DNA of 64,000 bases, from the NCBI GenBank assembly GCA_029255685.2, contig CM055314.2, forward strand, positions 43,482,772 to 43,546,771. The letters run 5' to 3'. This stretch comes from Silene conica. Lineage: Eukaryota > Streptophyta > Magnoliopsida > Caryophyllales > Caryophyllaceae. The notes beneath the pieces were generated by a model that worked only from the letters and a program-made list of their open reading frames with translations, did no database searches and was not told the origin of the DNA. How positions within the stretch are numbered: the stretch's first letter is position 1; each line of letters opens with the position of its first letter. This document shows positions 20,564 to 32,489 of this stretch, in pieces. The position numbers and the translations under genes were made by a program.

Positions 20564-20847
20564 CATAAGAGGCCGCAAGGGAAATTTCAACCTCTGGATG
20601 TGCCTGAGTGGAAATGGGAGAGCATTTCCATGGATTTCATTGTGCGTTTACCGAGGACTTCAAAAGGAAATGACATGATTTGGGTGATTGTTGATAGATT
20701 GACTAAGTTAACCCACTTCATTCCGATGAAAGAAACCTGGAGTAAGGCTGAGTTGGCCAAGGCTTACGTGAAGTTTGTGGTGAAGCTACATGGGGTGCCC
20801 AAGGATATAGTTTCGGATCGTGATTCCAGGTTCATCTCTAAGTTTTG
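20564..20847 (+). pseudogene. T integrase core, truncated by CACTA (unit 1)
   Basis: Integrase catalytic core with the first Asp in SISMDFIV and the second in VSDRDSRF. It stops after FISKF, where the CACTA element begins; the catalytic Glu and C-terminal domain are not in the window. Identical truncation in unit 2. Confidence 0.92.
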
Positions 20848-20887
20848 CACTACTACAAAAAGGGGAACCTAAAACATGAAAGGAATG

Positions 20888-21045
20888 AGGACGGTTGCAT
20901 ATAAAACCGTCTTCTTTGATGTATATCAAAGAGGACGGTTGCATATAGAACCGTCTTCTTTGATATATAACAAAGAGGACGGTTGCATATAGAACTGTCT
21001 TCGTTGATATTTTGAAGGAGGACGGTTGCATTTAGAACCGTCTTG
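20888..21045. repeat. CACTA subterminal inverted repeats
   Basis: Four units about 43 bases apart (20888, 20931, 20975, 21018), each an AGGACGGTT ... AACCGTCTT hairpin around GCATATA-like spacers. Partial copies at about 21087-21110 and 21192. Arrays of this type are the binding sites of TNPA-like proteins in other CACTA elements. Confidence 0.8.
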
Positions 21046-21507
21046 TTTTGAACATGCTCACATAATTTTAAAAGGTGAATTTTAGGACGCTTATGAATAA
21101 AACCGTCCTGTATAGCCAATTTTTTGGGCGCCAATTTAATACAATTATCGCAAGCCATTTCAAATGCTCGCACAATTACCGCAAGCCATTTAAAACCGTC
21201 CTGCATAGCCAATTAACGCAACAGTAGTCACATACCCCACTTGGTAGCAATGAGACAACAACAACACAGTACCAAACGACTATACAAACGACAAGCACAT
21301 ACCCCGCTACCAATTAACTCAACCGTTATCATATAACGAACAAAAGAACGAATTTTTGACAACAATGTTGTTTCATTAACTTAAATATATCATCTCCTAC
21401 ATTTCGAAAAAAGCAATAAGTTTGTTTCTATAAAATACAAACTATAATATAAGTTCAACATAACATACAAAATTTGAAGCTATCTAGATTGAATTCGTTG
21501 GTATACT

Positions 21508-21594
21508 TTAAACGCTGCCTTCAAATACTTGCGCCGTAAACTGCAATACATATGTTGCCCAAATGTCTCGCACCTCGTCAATTTGATCAACAGA
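21508..21594 (-). pseudogene. ULP1-like protease, last exon (CACTA, unit 1)
   Basis: Minus strand: after an acceptor AATCAG (now at 22959-22964, displaced by solo LTR S) the frame reads DQIDEVRDIWATYVLQF, then TAA at 21508-21510. It joins in frame with the exon at 23095-23191 if the donor is CCAA|GTGTAC. Plant CACTA elements often carry ULP1/SENP-like cysteine protease genes. S sits one base from the exon edge, so the acceptor is separated from the exon. Confidence 0.55.
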
Positions 21595-22957
21595 TGTTGA
21601 GTAATATATTCTATATAAGTAATATATTGTTTTATGTTTTAATAATGACAAGTCTAAGTAATCATGTTTTATATGCATATGCGTGTAATCGTGCGTTTAA
21701 GTGTACAGTTAATTATAGAGCAAAGATCGTAGTTTAATAAAGTATAAATTCAATCGAAGATTGAAGGAAGATCAAGATTATGTCAAGTGTCAAGTCTTTT
21801 TGAAGATTTGCAAGATAAAAGTTTTATTACGACATCAAGAGTTTTTAAGTTATAGGTCGTATCTATAACTATTGAAGAAATGAGATTTGCGTGGAATAAA
21901 TAAAAGCGTGAAAATATATGCGTATGATTGTTATATTGTCATAATCTAAACTCCTAGAGAAACGTGCTTCGAGAAATATGTCTCGGACAACGTATTCTAT
22001 GGAACGTGTACCTTGGGAACCGTGCGCCTCGGGATCATGTATCTCGTTGTGCGTATGGTTAAGTAACACGTTTTATATTGTCTTTAAGGTTTAATTAAAT
22101 AAATAATATGTGTTTATTTAATTTACTTAAAGTCAAACTAGGATTTAGTTAAAGTGACAAGAATTAGGAATTGATTTAAAGTAGGATACTATATTTTATG
22201 GTATAAGATATTTCCTAAATCAAATAGGTTTGTGGAAATATTATCTTATGTCTTAAATTAATAATATCTTATTAGAGTCCTTTCCTAAATCAAGTAAGAT
22301 TAAGTTTTAGAATATTACCTAGAATAAGAATTCTAGATAAAGTAATATTCCTAAACTATCTATGATTCAACCTAGATCTAAATTAGTATATATACATACT
22401 ACATCACACGTCCAAGACTCATTCAATTACACGCCTCACGCAAACCGAGAATCAAACGAACGTAGTCTCTCACACGTTTCGTTTTCCGTGCCAATCATTG
22501 TCAAATCTCGTAATCAAGACTACAAGCATTGAAGAATATTTTCATACATTCAAGATCATCAAATACAAGAAGTTGTTAAAAGTTTATCTTACTTACTTAA
22601 GATAGATTCGAGTATTTAACGGTACTCATTGTAAGCAAGTATTTCACGGTATTTGTCGTAGCTAGATATTTAACGGTATCTAGATTGAGTTACAACTAAC
22701 ATCAAAGTTGTACGAGTTGGGTTGATAAAATTGTAATCCGGAGAAGGTACTAATTTTATTAATCGAGAATAGTGGACGTAGGTTTCGATTTGTGAAACTG
22801 AACCACTTCAAAAGATCGTGTCTCCTTATTTTATCGTTCTTACTCGTTACTTGCTATTACTTCGTCACAATAACTCACATCGAAGAAGAATCGAAAAAGT
22901 TGGCATACTCAATTCAAGCTCCCCTTCTTGAGTATATCTACGTCAATAGACTCTTCA
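21595..22957 (+). mobile_element. Solo LTR S (copia-like), unit 1
   Basis: 1363 bases from TGTTGAGT to CTCTTCA, flanked by ACAGA (21590-21594) and ACTGA (22958-22962), a target duplication with one mismatch. A TATATATA region near 22388 is followed by R/U5-like sequence with a hairpin triplet and a GGACGTAGG stretch typical of copia LTR ends. No internal domain, hence solo. Confidence 0.65.
22610..22683 (+). other. S hairpin triplet with constant 8-nt loop (unit 1)
   Basis: 22610-22627: GAGTA/TACTC, loop TTTAACGG. 22636-22655: CAAGTA/TATTTG (one G-T wobble), loop TTTCACGG. 22662-22683: CTAGATA/TATCTAG, loop TTTAACGG. Loop kept, arms changed in a compensatory way. Confidence 0.7.
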
Positions 22958-23094
22958 ACTGATTATGTCTTTGGTGCTTTAAACATGAACTATACATAGA
23001 AACAAAAGACACAATTACAATCATTTACACAAGGCGTGTAATTTATATCAAAATAAGTAAATATTGCGGCCAAAAAACAATAAAGCACGTACAC

Positions 23095-23191
23095 TTGGCA
23101 TAATATTAATATATCGTCCTCTAATGATCTCCAACATATATCGGCAGACGTAATATCCACATAAGAAGCTTCCAACGGGCTGCGTAGGACA
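23095..23191 (-). pseudogene. ULP1-like protease, catalytic Cys exon (CACTA, unit 1)
   Basis: 97-nt minus-strand exon between a TTTTAG acceptor and a GTGTACGT donor. It reads CPTQPVGSFLCGYYVCRYM and then LEIIRGRYINIMP; the QPxGSxxCGYYV block is the catalytic-Cys segment of ULP1/SENP-type deSUMOylases carried by plant CACTA elements. The His and Asp exons would lie upstream, beyond the Z insertion. Only these two exons are visible, so the gene is broken here. Confidence 0.7.
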
Positions 23192-23260
23192 CTAAAATCG
23201 AAATCATGTGAATTTGACTACAACTTATAAACAAGAAAGTCGTAACAATAAAACATAAAC

Positions 23261-24208
23261 TGTGGGAAAATATTTGTATATAATCCCAATTCTTTATATG
23301 CAGGATTATAACAAATTTATAATGTACGATTTATGGTCATAAACGAAGAACAAGATACAAAGATTGGGATTAAGAATTAACCTTCTGTCCTTGCAAAGGC
23401 CTAAGATCAGATATCAAAACAGATATCCTCCTAATCGTTGCACCCAAGATGTCCTGAGAAATACCCTTTCCTGAGCTAGAAATTGCAAAATTACCTTTAA
23501 TTTTGTGTAAGATGAAAGCTAGAGAGAGAGAGGGAGTATGTATGTCGTGTAACTCGTGTTTTTTAAGTGCAGAGTGAATGTCCTATTTATAGCTACAAAC
23601 AACCTTGCTATTAGACATCAACTAGGATTCCCCAAATCAGTATTTGGTTCTACCTACAGCACTTCATAACAACTGAACAACTTAATAATTGCTCAGACCG
23701 AAATTCTATCTTTATAGAATCGGTTATATCTCTCTCTTGTGTAATGTTTTATCTAATAAATATCTTATATTATAATCCACTAACTAAATATAACCTTTTA
23801 TATTTAATTAAATCATTTAGTTTTTATTAAATAATTTCATTACACATAATTAAATATAACATTTTATATTTAATTACGAATTAACATTTTAATTCGTCTT
23901 AGCTAATATTATTTAATCAGTATTAAATAATTATGTCATCTTTACTTTGACTAACCGTTTAGTCGTATAAGGTATCAATATGATTACATTTTCATCTAAT
24001 CATATCTCTCAGATTCCATCCTTTATGTGTGACTCTTAGGGACCAGTTGATTACCGTCATCTGTATGACAATAACGTCAAAATTTCTAGCAAGCCAACCG
24101 TTATTGATAAACGTGAATCAACTGGCTAAAATACAAAGTATACCCTGTGTTCCTTTAAGAGATTTATACGTGTTGTCGCACTAACTGTTGAGGACACTAG
24201 CTCCAACA
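23261..24208 (-). mobile_element. Z copia 3' LTR (unit 1)
   Basis: Minus strand, 948 bases, TGTTGGAGC to TTTCCCACA. TATA box GCTATAAATAGG seen as TATTTATA at 23584-23591. Left target copy would be TAAAC (23256-23260). The unit-2 copy (62224-63171) has exactly the same length. Confidence 0.85.
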
Positions 24209-24220
24209 ATCTCCCACTTG
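24209..24220 (-). promoter_or_regulatory. Z polypurine tract
   Basis: ACAAGTGGGAGAT in the sense of Z directly upstream of its 3' LTR, the usual copia tract. Confidence 0.85.
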
Positions 24221-24990
24221 TCTGTACAAGTGTATGTGCGATAACTGATTCTCATATCCAGTTAAATTTCTCCCACTCAATGTAAAACAATTTGCAAATA
24301 TGTATTCACAAAGGTCGTATTTTACAAGCGATTTGTATCAAGAGTGGTTTTCCCGACTAGAGTAACTCAACTGATAACGAATCATTATTCGAGCTTGGCC
24401 AAGCATTTCAGTTACTACTCCTCGAGTGACCCTGAGAAATATTAAAACCTGATGAGGGGTGGATATTTCCTTCAACTCGAATCTTGCAGATGTAAGCACA
24501 GTATGAAATGACCAAAAAAAAATCTGCTTAGACCCAATTACGGTCAGCTAGTGAGAAAGAAATCAAAGTCACCCAAAAGTGCCCTTTATCTCAAGAAACA
24601 GTCGACAGTCAAAAGAATCGACTCAAGGAACACGATGGACGTCCTATCCACGACCCGGCACCGAATGTTTAATAACATTTAGGACTCAATTGCGTCGTCA
24701 CGAAAATTGTCCTACGAGTTATCGTTATAATCTCGTATCTGTGATCGATCAGTCAACGGTTTGACTTATGGTTTATTGAACCCACCATCAATCGACGTCA
24801 CAAAATAATTGCCAGAGTTATCAGCTTGTGTTGGCGATTACGGACTAAAACAAATATAATTTAATTTAGTTCACTTTTATGGTGTTCAATGTTGTCAGTA
24901 CAATCCACATGAAAAACAATATATAAAACAAAATCGATGGTGTTATAAATAGTATATGAAATAGATACAATATCCAATTCACAAAAAGTA
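24221..24990 (-). other. Z 3' untranslated region
   Basis: Between the end of pol and the primer tract. I see no gene or repeat; short open frames are not supported. Confidence 0.6.
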
Positions 24991-27884
24991 CTAATACAAC
25001 TCAGGAACACGTTTAATTCCCATTGAAATAATGTGCCCTTCATGTTTATCATGTCTTAATGGTTTAGTGAGAGGATCTGCGATGTTATCATCTGTCGCAA
25101 TCTTGTCTATCACTATCTCCTTTTACTCAGTAGTAGAATCTGCAATAACACTTTGTTTCGAGCTTTTCCAACTGACAGCAGCGCCATTAAGAGTAAAAAC
25201 GAATCTAGACTGAGATTTCGAGTCATCTCGATCCGTTTGGAAGCTAGCATCTGCGTAACCGTTTGCGCAAAGCTCAGTGCCTCCACCATAAGTCAATACC
25301 CAATCTTTAGTCCTCCGTAGGTACTTAAGAATCTTTTTTTACAGCCATCCAGTGTGGTTCACCTGAATTGCCTTGGTACCGACTCGTCATACTCAAAGCA
25401 TATGCCACGTCTGGACGTGTGCATATCATGGCATACATGATCGATCCTATAGCTGACGCATAAGGAATGCGACTCATGCGCGCGACCTCTTTCGGTGTCT
25501 TAGGTGCCTGAGTCTTACTCAAATGCACCCCCGAGATCATCAGAAGTAACCCCTTCTGAAGTTAGCCATGCTGAATCGGTCAAGAATCTTATCTATATAA
25601 GACTCCTGACTCAGTGATAACATCCGTCGTGATCTATCTCTATAGATACGGATCCCCAATATACATTGTGCCTCACCCAGATCTTTCATCTGGAAATGGT
25701 TCTTTACCCATACTTTAACCGAAGATAAGAGAGGGATGTCATTTCCGATCAAGAGTATATCGTCGACATACAACACCAGAAAGACGATCTTACTCACACT
25801 CGAATTGATATATAAGCATGGTTCTTCGACTGATCGAATAAAACCATTCTTTTTTATCACTTGGTCGAAGCGATGATTCCAACTCCTAGATGCTTGCTTA
25901 AGTCCATAAATGGAACGCTTAAGCTTGCACACTTTCTTAGGATTTTTAGGATCTGTGAAACCTTCGGGTTGTACCATGTACAAGTCCTCCTCCAAATAAC
26001 CGTTTAAGAAGGTGGTTTTCACATCCATTTGCCATATTTCGTAGTCATGAAATGCAGCAATCGCTAAGATAATCCGAATGGAACGCAGCATGACTACAGG
26101 TGCAAAAATCTCATCATAGTGCAACCCTTGCACTTGAGTGAAACCTTTTGCCACTAGTCGTGCCTTATAGGTGTCTGGTTGTCCCTCGATGGAGCGCTTT
26201 ATCTTATAAAGCCATTTGCACTGAAGAGGTCGTACCTTATCAGGCAAATCAACCAACTCCCATACGTCATTCTCATACATGGAGTCCATTTCGGATTGCA
26301 TGGCATTAAGCTATAGCTTTGAGTCGGAACAGGTCATGGCACCTTTATAGGTCACGGGTTCGTTACTCTCTAAGAGAAAAACGTCAACTCAGTCATGTTC
26401 CTCGATCATACCGATGTATCTATCTGGAGGAATGGAGTGTCTACCCGACCTTCTGGGTTCCTCAGGAATACTGACCGCATCAGACGATGAAGGAACGGTT
26501 TCCTCCATTGGTTGCTCAGTAGTTGGTTCTTGAATCTCCGACAGATCGAAGGTTCTATTACTTGTCTTATTCTCGAAAAATTCTCTCTCTAAGAACTTCG
26601 CACTAGCCGCAAAAAAAACGCGGTGTTCGGTAGGCGAATAGAAGTAATGACCAAACATTCCTTTTGGATAACCAATAAAGTATGTCTTGACCGATCGCGG
26701 GCCGAGCTTATCCTCGTGTCTCCACTTGACATAAGCCCCAAACCCGAATAAAGGACAAGGTAGGGACGGTTCCATTCCATATCTCATATGAAGTCTTGTC
26801 AACAGCTTTAGACAGACTTGGTTAAGTATAAGAGCAGATGACAATAGAGCAAAGCCCCATAATGAATCCGGCACAACTGTGTGACTCATCATGGATCGAA
26901 CCATATCTAATAGTGTTCGATTTCTCCGTTCGGACACACCATTTAATTGTGGTGTTCCAGGTGGAGTTAACTGTAGTACTATACCACAGTCTTTAAGGTG
27001 TTGATCAAACTCATGCGAAAGATACTTACCACCACGATCTGATCTTAGTGCTTTAATCTTTCTATCCAGTTGGTTTTCAACCTTCGCCTGGAATTCCTTG
27101 AACTTTTCAAAGGATTCACTTTTATGCTTCATTAAGTAGACATATCCGTATCGACTTAAATCGTCCGTGAAAGTGATGAAATATCTATAGCCGTCTCGTG
27201 CGGTGATTGACATAGGTCCACATACATCTGTATGTACGAGGCCTAATAGGTCAGCAGCGCGCATTCCAACACCTTTGAAGGAAATACGAGTCATTTTGCC
27301 TATGAGACATGATTCACATGTGCCAAATGATTCATAATCAAATGGAGATATAGCGTCATTCTGTATTAGCTGCTTTACACGTTTCTCATTTATGTGTCCC
27401 ATACGACAGTGCCATAGATATGTTTGATCTTTGTCACCAACCTTTAGTTTCTTATTATTCATGTGTAATATTTCAGTCGATTGATCTAAGACATATATAC
27501 CATTCATGGAAACCGCTTTACCATAAACCATTCCATTTAAAGAGAAAATACAGCTATTATCCTTAATTAAGAATGAAAATACGTTTTTATCGAGTACGGA
27601 AACTGAAATAATGTTCTTAGATAAACTGGGTACATAATAACAATTATACAGATATAACTCGAATCCGCTCGATAGCGGGATCACATATGTTCCCATGGAA
27701 GCAGCATCAACTTTTGCTCCATTCCCGACTCGCAGGTCCACATCACCCTTTGCGAGAGGTGTGATGTTTTTTAGGCCCTGCAAATGATTACACAGATGAG
27801 AACCACAACCGGTATCAAGTACCCAAGTTCCGAAACTTGCATGGTTAATCTCAATCATATGTTTTTTGGTTAATCTCAATCATA
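24991..27884 (-). pseudogene. Z copia pol (protease, integrase, RT, RNase H), decayed
   Basis: Order protease-integrase-RT-RNase H defines Ty1/copia. Protease: WVLDTGCGSHLC (near 27820). GAG-pre-integrase zinc: HCRMGHI ... CESCLIGK. Integrase: HTDVCGP, SDRGGKY and SERRNRT (D, D, E). RT: KARLVAKGFTQ, DVKTTFLNG, YVDDILL (near 25770). RNase H: KILKYLRRTKDW, YADASFQ, SSKQSVIADSTTE, then NIADPLTKPL. Breaks: stops at 26389 and about 26317, a frame change near 25545, another at the T run at about 25335, a stop plus an apparent deletion after STTE (near 25090). W interrupts gag-pol at 27884. Not functional. Confidence 0.93.
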
Positions 27885-29091
27885 TTATAAATCCTCAGCT
27901 TAAACTAGATAGGATAAGTCAAGGGTCAAACCGCAAGGAGACAAGGTTAATTACGTTTGCGAATTTAAAGTCTATTGCAATTAACCAAAAAGGGGGGGTT
28001 GATTTATAATTTGGGACGAACAACTAAGGTAGCAAAATAACAAGAAAACTAAAATATGATGAAAAGGAGATTAAGAACTTTGGTTCCCCATGGTTAAAAC
28101 AAGTCAATGAAAGGTAAAATAATCAAATGATACAATCCCAAGGAATAAAGAATAAACCTTTAGGTCAATATTCTACCCAATCCTTACGGTCTTAGGGTTC
28201 CTAGAAAAGCACTAAACTTTCGTTCATAGGGCAATCCCAAAGTTGTTAAACTAACCTAGTAATCTTTCAATCTCAAAGGATTAGTTCACCAACAACAATG
28301 GGGGATTGGTAATTTAATCATAAAACTATCAAAATCAAGTATTTGCCATGGTTCCCCTAATTCCTAATCACAAGAATTAGCTATGCATGATTTTAATTAT
28401 GAAACTAACAATAACAAGAATCAAGAACATCAAAGGAATCAACATAATTAAAGATGACAATAAAAGGGAAAACATGTATTGAGAAACAATAATAAGATGA
28501 ACAATAAGATTAATTGAAAGGGAAAGATTAATTGTATCAAACTTACAAACTTAATTGGAATTCAAGAACAAAGATTGAAACTTGGAAAATATTCTCTCTA
28601 AACTATGGAGTTTTCTCTAATCTGGGCTGCTTGACCTAATTTTCGAGTTTAGGTCTCCTTAAATAAGTTCTAATAACAAGATTAAACGAGTAAAACACGA
28701 AATAAAAGTCGCGGACGCAGTCGCTGGGTCGGTCGACGTCCTATCCGGGTCGGTCGACCTCTCCTGCTGTTATCAGTCTTTCCGAATTCTGGGCTTTGGT
28801 CGGTCGACCTCTTTGGTGGGTCGGTCGACCCTTTCCTGTACGTTTCAGCGTAAATTTGGCCCGTAAACAACACTTGGATGTGCACCCGGATCCTTGCTCC
28901 GCATTATTGCTCAAAATAGTTTCCGGAGGACGATTAAAGTTCAGTTTTGCCCACTTCCGCGTATTCCTACATTTAAAACATAGAAATGCCAAAGTAAACT
29001 GTTTCGGGAGAAAAAGGAATTAAAAGTCACGAAAATATAAGAAAATACGTGCCAAAAGAATAAATAAAATGCATAAAATAGGCACGTATCA
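27885..29091 (-). mobile_element. W Athila-type 3' LTR, 35 bases short
   Basis: Matches the 5' LTR at 50907-52113 over 1207 bases. The U5-side end (35 bases present at 50872-50906) and the left target copy are missing, and the adjacent Z sequence carries an 18-base local duplication (GGTTAATCTCAATCATAT at 27843 and 27868). It carries two twin-motif modules (28727-28759, 28798-28830). Confidence 0.9.
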
Positions 29092-30037
29092 AACTCCCCA
29101 AACCAAACCTTGCTTGTCCTCAAGCAAGCACTAAGACTCAAAAGAAAAGAAAACTTTTAATGGAACGGATTTCATACTCTTAGGACCAAACACAACACCA
29201 TGCCTAACCAATTTTAATGCAATCTTCAAATATAATCAAGTATAATGTCAAGAGCAAAACGAATTGAACATGTTGGAAAAATATGCTAAGCTTCCAACCT
29301 TGCAAGACTCATTCTAATTGGACTCTCGCGGTACGCTCGAGACACTCATGAAAGCAAAGGGTCGGATATAAATATGTGAAAGATAAGAAGATAAATAGAA
29401 GTAAAGACTCTCACCTATCTGCGACCCATAAGAACATGCCTGCAATCTAACATGAATAAAATCTCTACAACCGTACATATGCATTCCCACACTAGATAAC
29501 CATGACAGATGCCGAGGCAATTTTGGGATTGTGAGGCTAAAGGTAAGAAAGGTTTAAAATAAGTTATGGGTAGAGGGGTTAAACCGAGCTAACAACCGTC
29601 TTATCCACACTATAAGATCACTTCCATTAATTTTCAAAACATGCCAATGCTCAGAATTTGAGAACGAAAATCACAATTTCTCCATTTCTCTTCTCCTTTT
29701 TTTTTTTTTTCAGAAACGCAGCCTGCTCAATGGTCGTGGTCGACCGACCCGTAATTTAGGTCGACCGACCACCCTTGAAAACAGGGCAGACTCGTTTTTT
29801 TTTTTCTGATTTGATTTCTTAAATTTTTTTTCATTTCTTTCTTTCTTTCCTTCTCTTTCTTTTTTTTTCTTTTCTTTTTCTCCTTTCTACCGTTCTCACA
29901 AAATCAAGATTTATCAATGAAGCACAAATCAAAGGATGGCCAAAACAGTCCCATCACTACATTACTAGCTCGGCTAGGGTAGGCAATTCATAGGATGTAG
30001 CAAATGGGATAAAAGATTCAATTTGGCTATGCGAGGA
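29092..30037 (-). other. W 3' UTR proximal to 3' LTR
   Basis: Non-coding. It contains the purine primer tract GTTTGGTTTGGGGAGTT (29092-29108 complement), the AGGA hairpin, low-complexity T/C runs at 29695-29885, and one twin-motif module in reverse orientation (29738-29770). V is inserted at its distal edge. Confidence 0.85.
29109..29128 (-). other. Primer-tract-proximal hairpin (W)
   Basis: In W sense: arms CTTGCTTG and CAAGCAAG, loop AGGA, with 17 nt between the 3' arm and the LTR. Confidence 0.75.
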
Positions 30038-32489
30038 TGTAACATCCCGTATTTTCGTAAAATCTAATTTAAGCGTTTTAAATTATTTTAAGTAATAAAA
30101 TAATATTTTAATAATTTATTGTGAAAGATTTTAATTTAATTAGTAAGATAGGTCTTAAGAACCTTAAGTCCTTAAGACGAATGCAAACTTGGTAAACTTA
30201 AACTCACGTCTTAATATCCGTTCAAGTATCCTAACCCGTTTAATTGACTCGGAAAGGACACTTACTTAAACCCCTAAAAACACATTAGTCGACATTTCAT
30301 TCATCTCCTTCAAACTTTACACTATAAACTAATTCCTCTTGAAACCTCCATTGTTAACATCTTCTTTTGATCTTTTCTCCATCATCCGTTCATCAAATCG
30401 AGGTAACGATAACATTTTTGGAATCCTCATTCAATTTCCAAGCCATCTATCACTTTCGTTTTTCAAATCCTTAACTTCGAAAATGGGGCTGTTTTACATA
30501 AATTCTGTTTTTATGTCCTAAAACCCGTTTTTCGTGTTTGTAGGTGAAGGATTGGACAACCCGTACATCGATAGCTTCGTGGTAGAGGGGGATCTTTAGC
30601 CGGAGTGCATTTAAGGTGACGATAATGAGAAACTCGGCCTTAATGTGAATATTAGCAAGTTTTGATGTGTTCTTATGTTAGTCTCTGATTTCGTTAATGT
30701 TTATTGATCAAAGGACTTAGTATCATGTTTAGGATTGTGCTTATGTGATGTATTCATGCTTGGTGATGTTTTTATATGCTCTTAAGTTAAATTTCAGTTT
30801 TCACAAAGTTAAGACGGATACTTGATATAATCGTTTGAGGATTGTTATGGGATTTGTTTGTTGTTAGATAAGTAGTATTGGATGATTTATAATGTTGGGT
30901 AAACATCAATTGTAGCAATGCTTGAGTTTTGGTATCGATTTATGAAGTTTGGTATTGGCTGGAAAATCACGAAGTTCGTATCAGGCTCTCTAAGCCGGTC
31001 GACCGGCCGCCGGTCGACCGGCTGGGAGCGCGTCTTGTGTGTTTTTCGTATTTTGTAGAAATTTGGCTTGGGACTGCCAGCCGGCCGACCGGCTGCCTGC
31101 CGACCGGCTGGTAGTCTCTTGGTGTTGTTTTGGTTGCTTTTGCGATGAACATAAGGAAAGGGAGCCCAGCCGGCAGACCGGCCGCCTGCCAGCCGGCTGG
31201 GAGTGCTTTGGGGTTTGGGTTACGCATTGTTGAGGACCTAGGATTGAGGTTCCCAGCCGGTCGACCGGCTGCCTGCCGACCGGCTGGGAGTCCTTTGTTT
31301 TTTTCTCGTTTTTAAAGGAAAGAAGCTGAGAGGGTCACCAGCCGGCCGACCGGTTGCCTGCCGACTGGCTGGGGATCCATGTAGGCTGTTTTGGTTTGTA
31401 ATCGTTCGTAATTTTCAAACGCTTAATCGGTTTTGTTTGAAACTCGCTCCTTGCATCTTTGATATGTATTTGAGGTTCCCGGAGGACGGGCGACATTTTA
31501 TTGGGTTCGGGAATGGAGTGAGGATAGAGACCCCCCGGTCGGGTAACCGAAAGGGAAACCGGGTCTCCCTCGTCTTAGTTCCCGGGATCAATTAAGTGTC
31601 GATTAGTGGTTTAAGAAGTTAGAACTATAGGTTAGTTTCTATCTTTGGATGTTAATGGTTAAGTTGGATGTCGCGTGATGGGATATGTGTTAAGCTCACC
31701 TCTGGACCCTTTACTTGATTTGCATGTTGGGATATGTGTTAAGTTCACCTCTGGACCCGACATAGTTTGGTAGTGGGATATGTGTTAAGTTCACCTATGG
31801 ACCCATTGTTAGTGTTTGTGTTATATCTGCTTGCCTAGAGTTTGGTACAGTGTCAGATATGCATGATGGAGTTGATGATTATATTGTTGAGTTATAGTTC
31901 ATTCATCCAAGGCATTGGATGACTTTATGATCGGTTTCATAAATAGTTGGATTGAAAGACCCCCCGACTGGGTAACCAGTAGGGAAACCGACTCTCCTTC
32001 CTAACGGTTTATGAAGTTGGTTGAGAGCCGTGCACCAGAGTTTGCATGATAGTGTGAGGACAGTTAATGAGATATTTATGCTTCACATGTTCATATATGT
32101 TGGAGTATTCTGTATTGCTTTAGGTGTTACGTGTTGTCACAAAAGGTGGCTAGGAGAACTCTAGTCACTCCCCACTGATTGTCGTGTACATGTTTTCATG
32201 TATGTAGGTACATGCAGGTTGGATCGGGGTTCACACGAGAGTTAGCGAGTGATGATCCTTTCATCATATGACTTACCCGTTTATCGATTAGCTAGACTCT
32301 TAGTTTCTTTTGATACAGTTTTGTCGGTGCCTGTAGGGATGTTCCATCCCAGGCTTTGTATATTTATATTTTACCTTCAGTTCCAGTTTTATTTCACCTC
32401 GCATGTTAGTTATGTAAAAAGTTTTAATTCCGCTGCATTTTTGGTACTTTGTATTTTTTAAATTTTCCGCATTCGCGAGGGGTTTTACA
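30038..32489 (+). mobile_element. V 5' LTR
   Basis: 2452-base LTR from TGTAACATCCCG to GGTTTTACA; target copy GAGGA at 30033-30037 and again at 42318-42322. It holds five GC-rich 33-base modules. No coding sequence. Confidence 0.93.
30993..31372 (+). repeat. V 5' LTR GC-rich module array (five copies)
   Basis: Modules at 30993-31025, 31079-31111, 31168-31200, 31255-31287 and 31340-31372, each 33 bases, running from AGCCGG to GGCTGG (GGCTGG also in the last) around CGACCGG cores. Spacing 83-89 bases. Each can fold with its outer arms (CCAGCCGG/CCGGCTGG type); the fifth keeps pairing through a G-T wobble. Confidence 0.85.

Larger units (their letters stand above)
20848..23260. mobile_element. 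CACTA transposon, one end (unit 1)
   Basis: Starts with CACTACTACAAAAA, the terminal motif of plant CACTA (En/Spm) elements, inside T's integrase; the preceding TTG (20845-20847) would be the 3-base target copy. Subterminal repeats follow. 21050-21480 is A/T-rich with two more ACCGTCC-type motifs and no gene I recognise. Minus-strand ULP1-like exons lie at 21508-21594 and 23095-23191. Solo LTR S and copia Z have inserted, so the other end is not seen. Confidence 0.85.

Noticed and set aside
30967-31315. Pro/Arg/Ala-rich frames on both strands in V LTRs
   Set aside because: Produced by the GC-rich modules, open in several frames at once, so not evidence of a protein.
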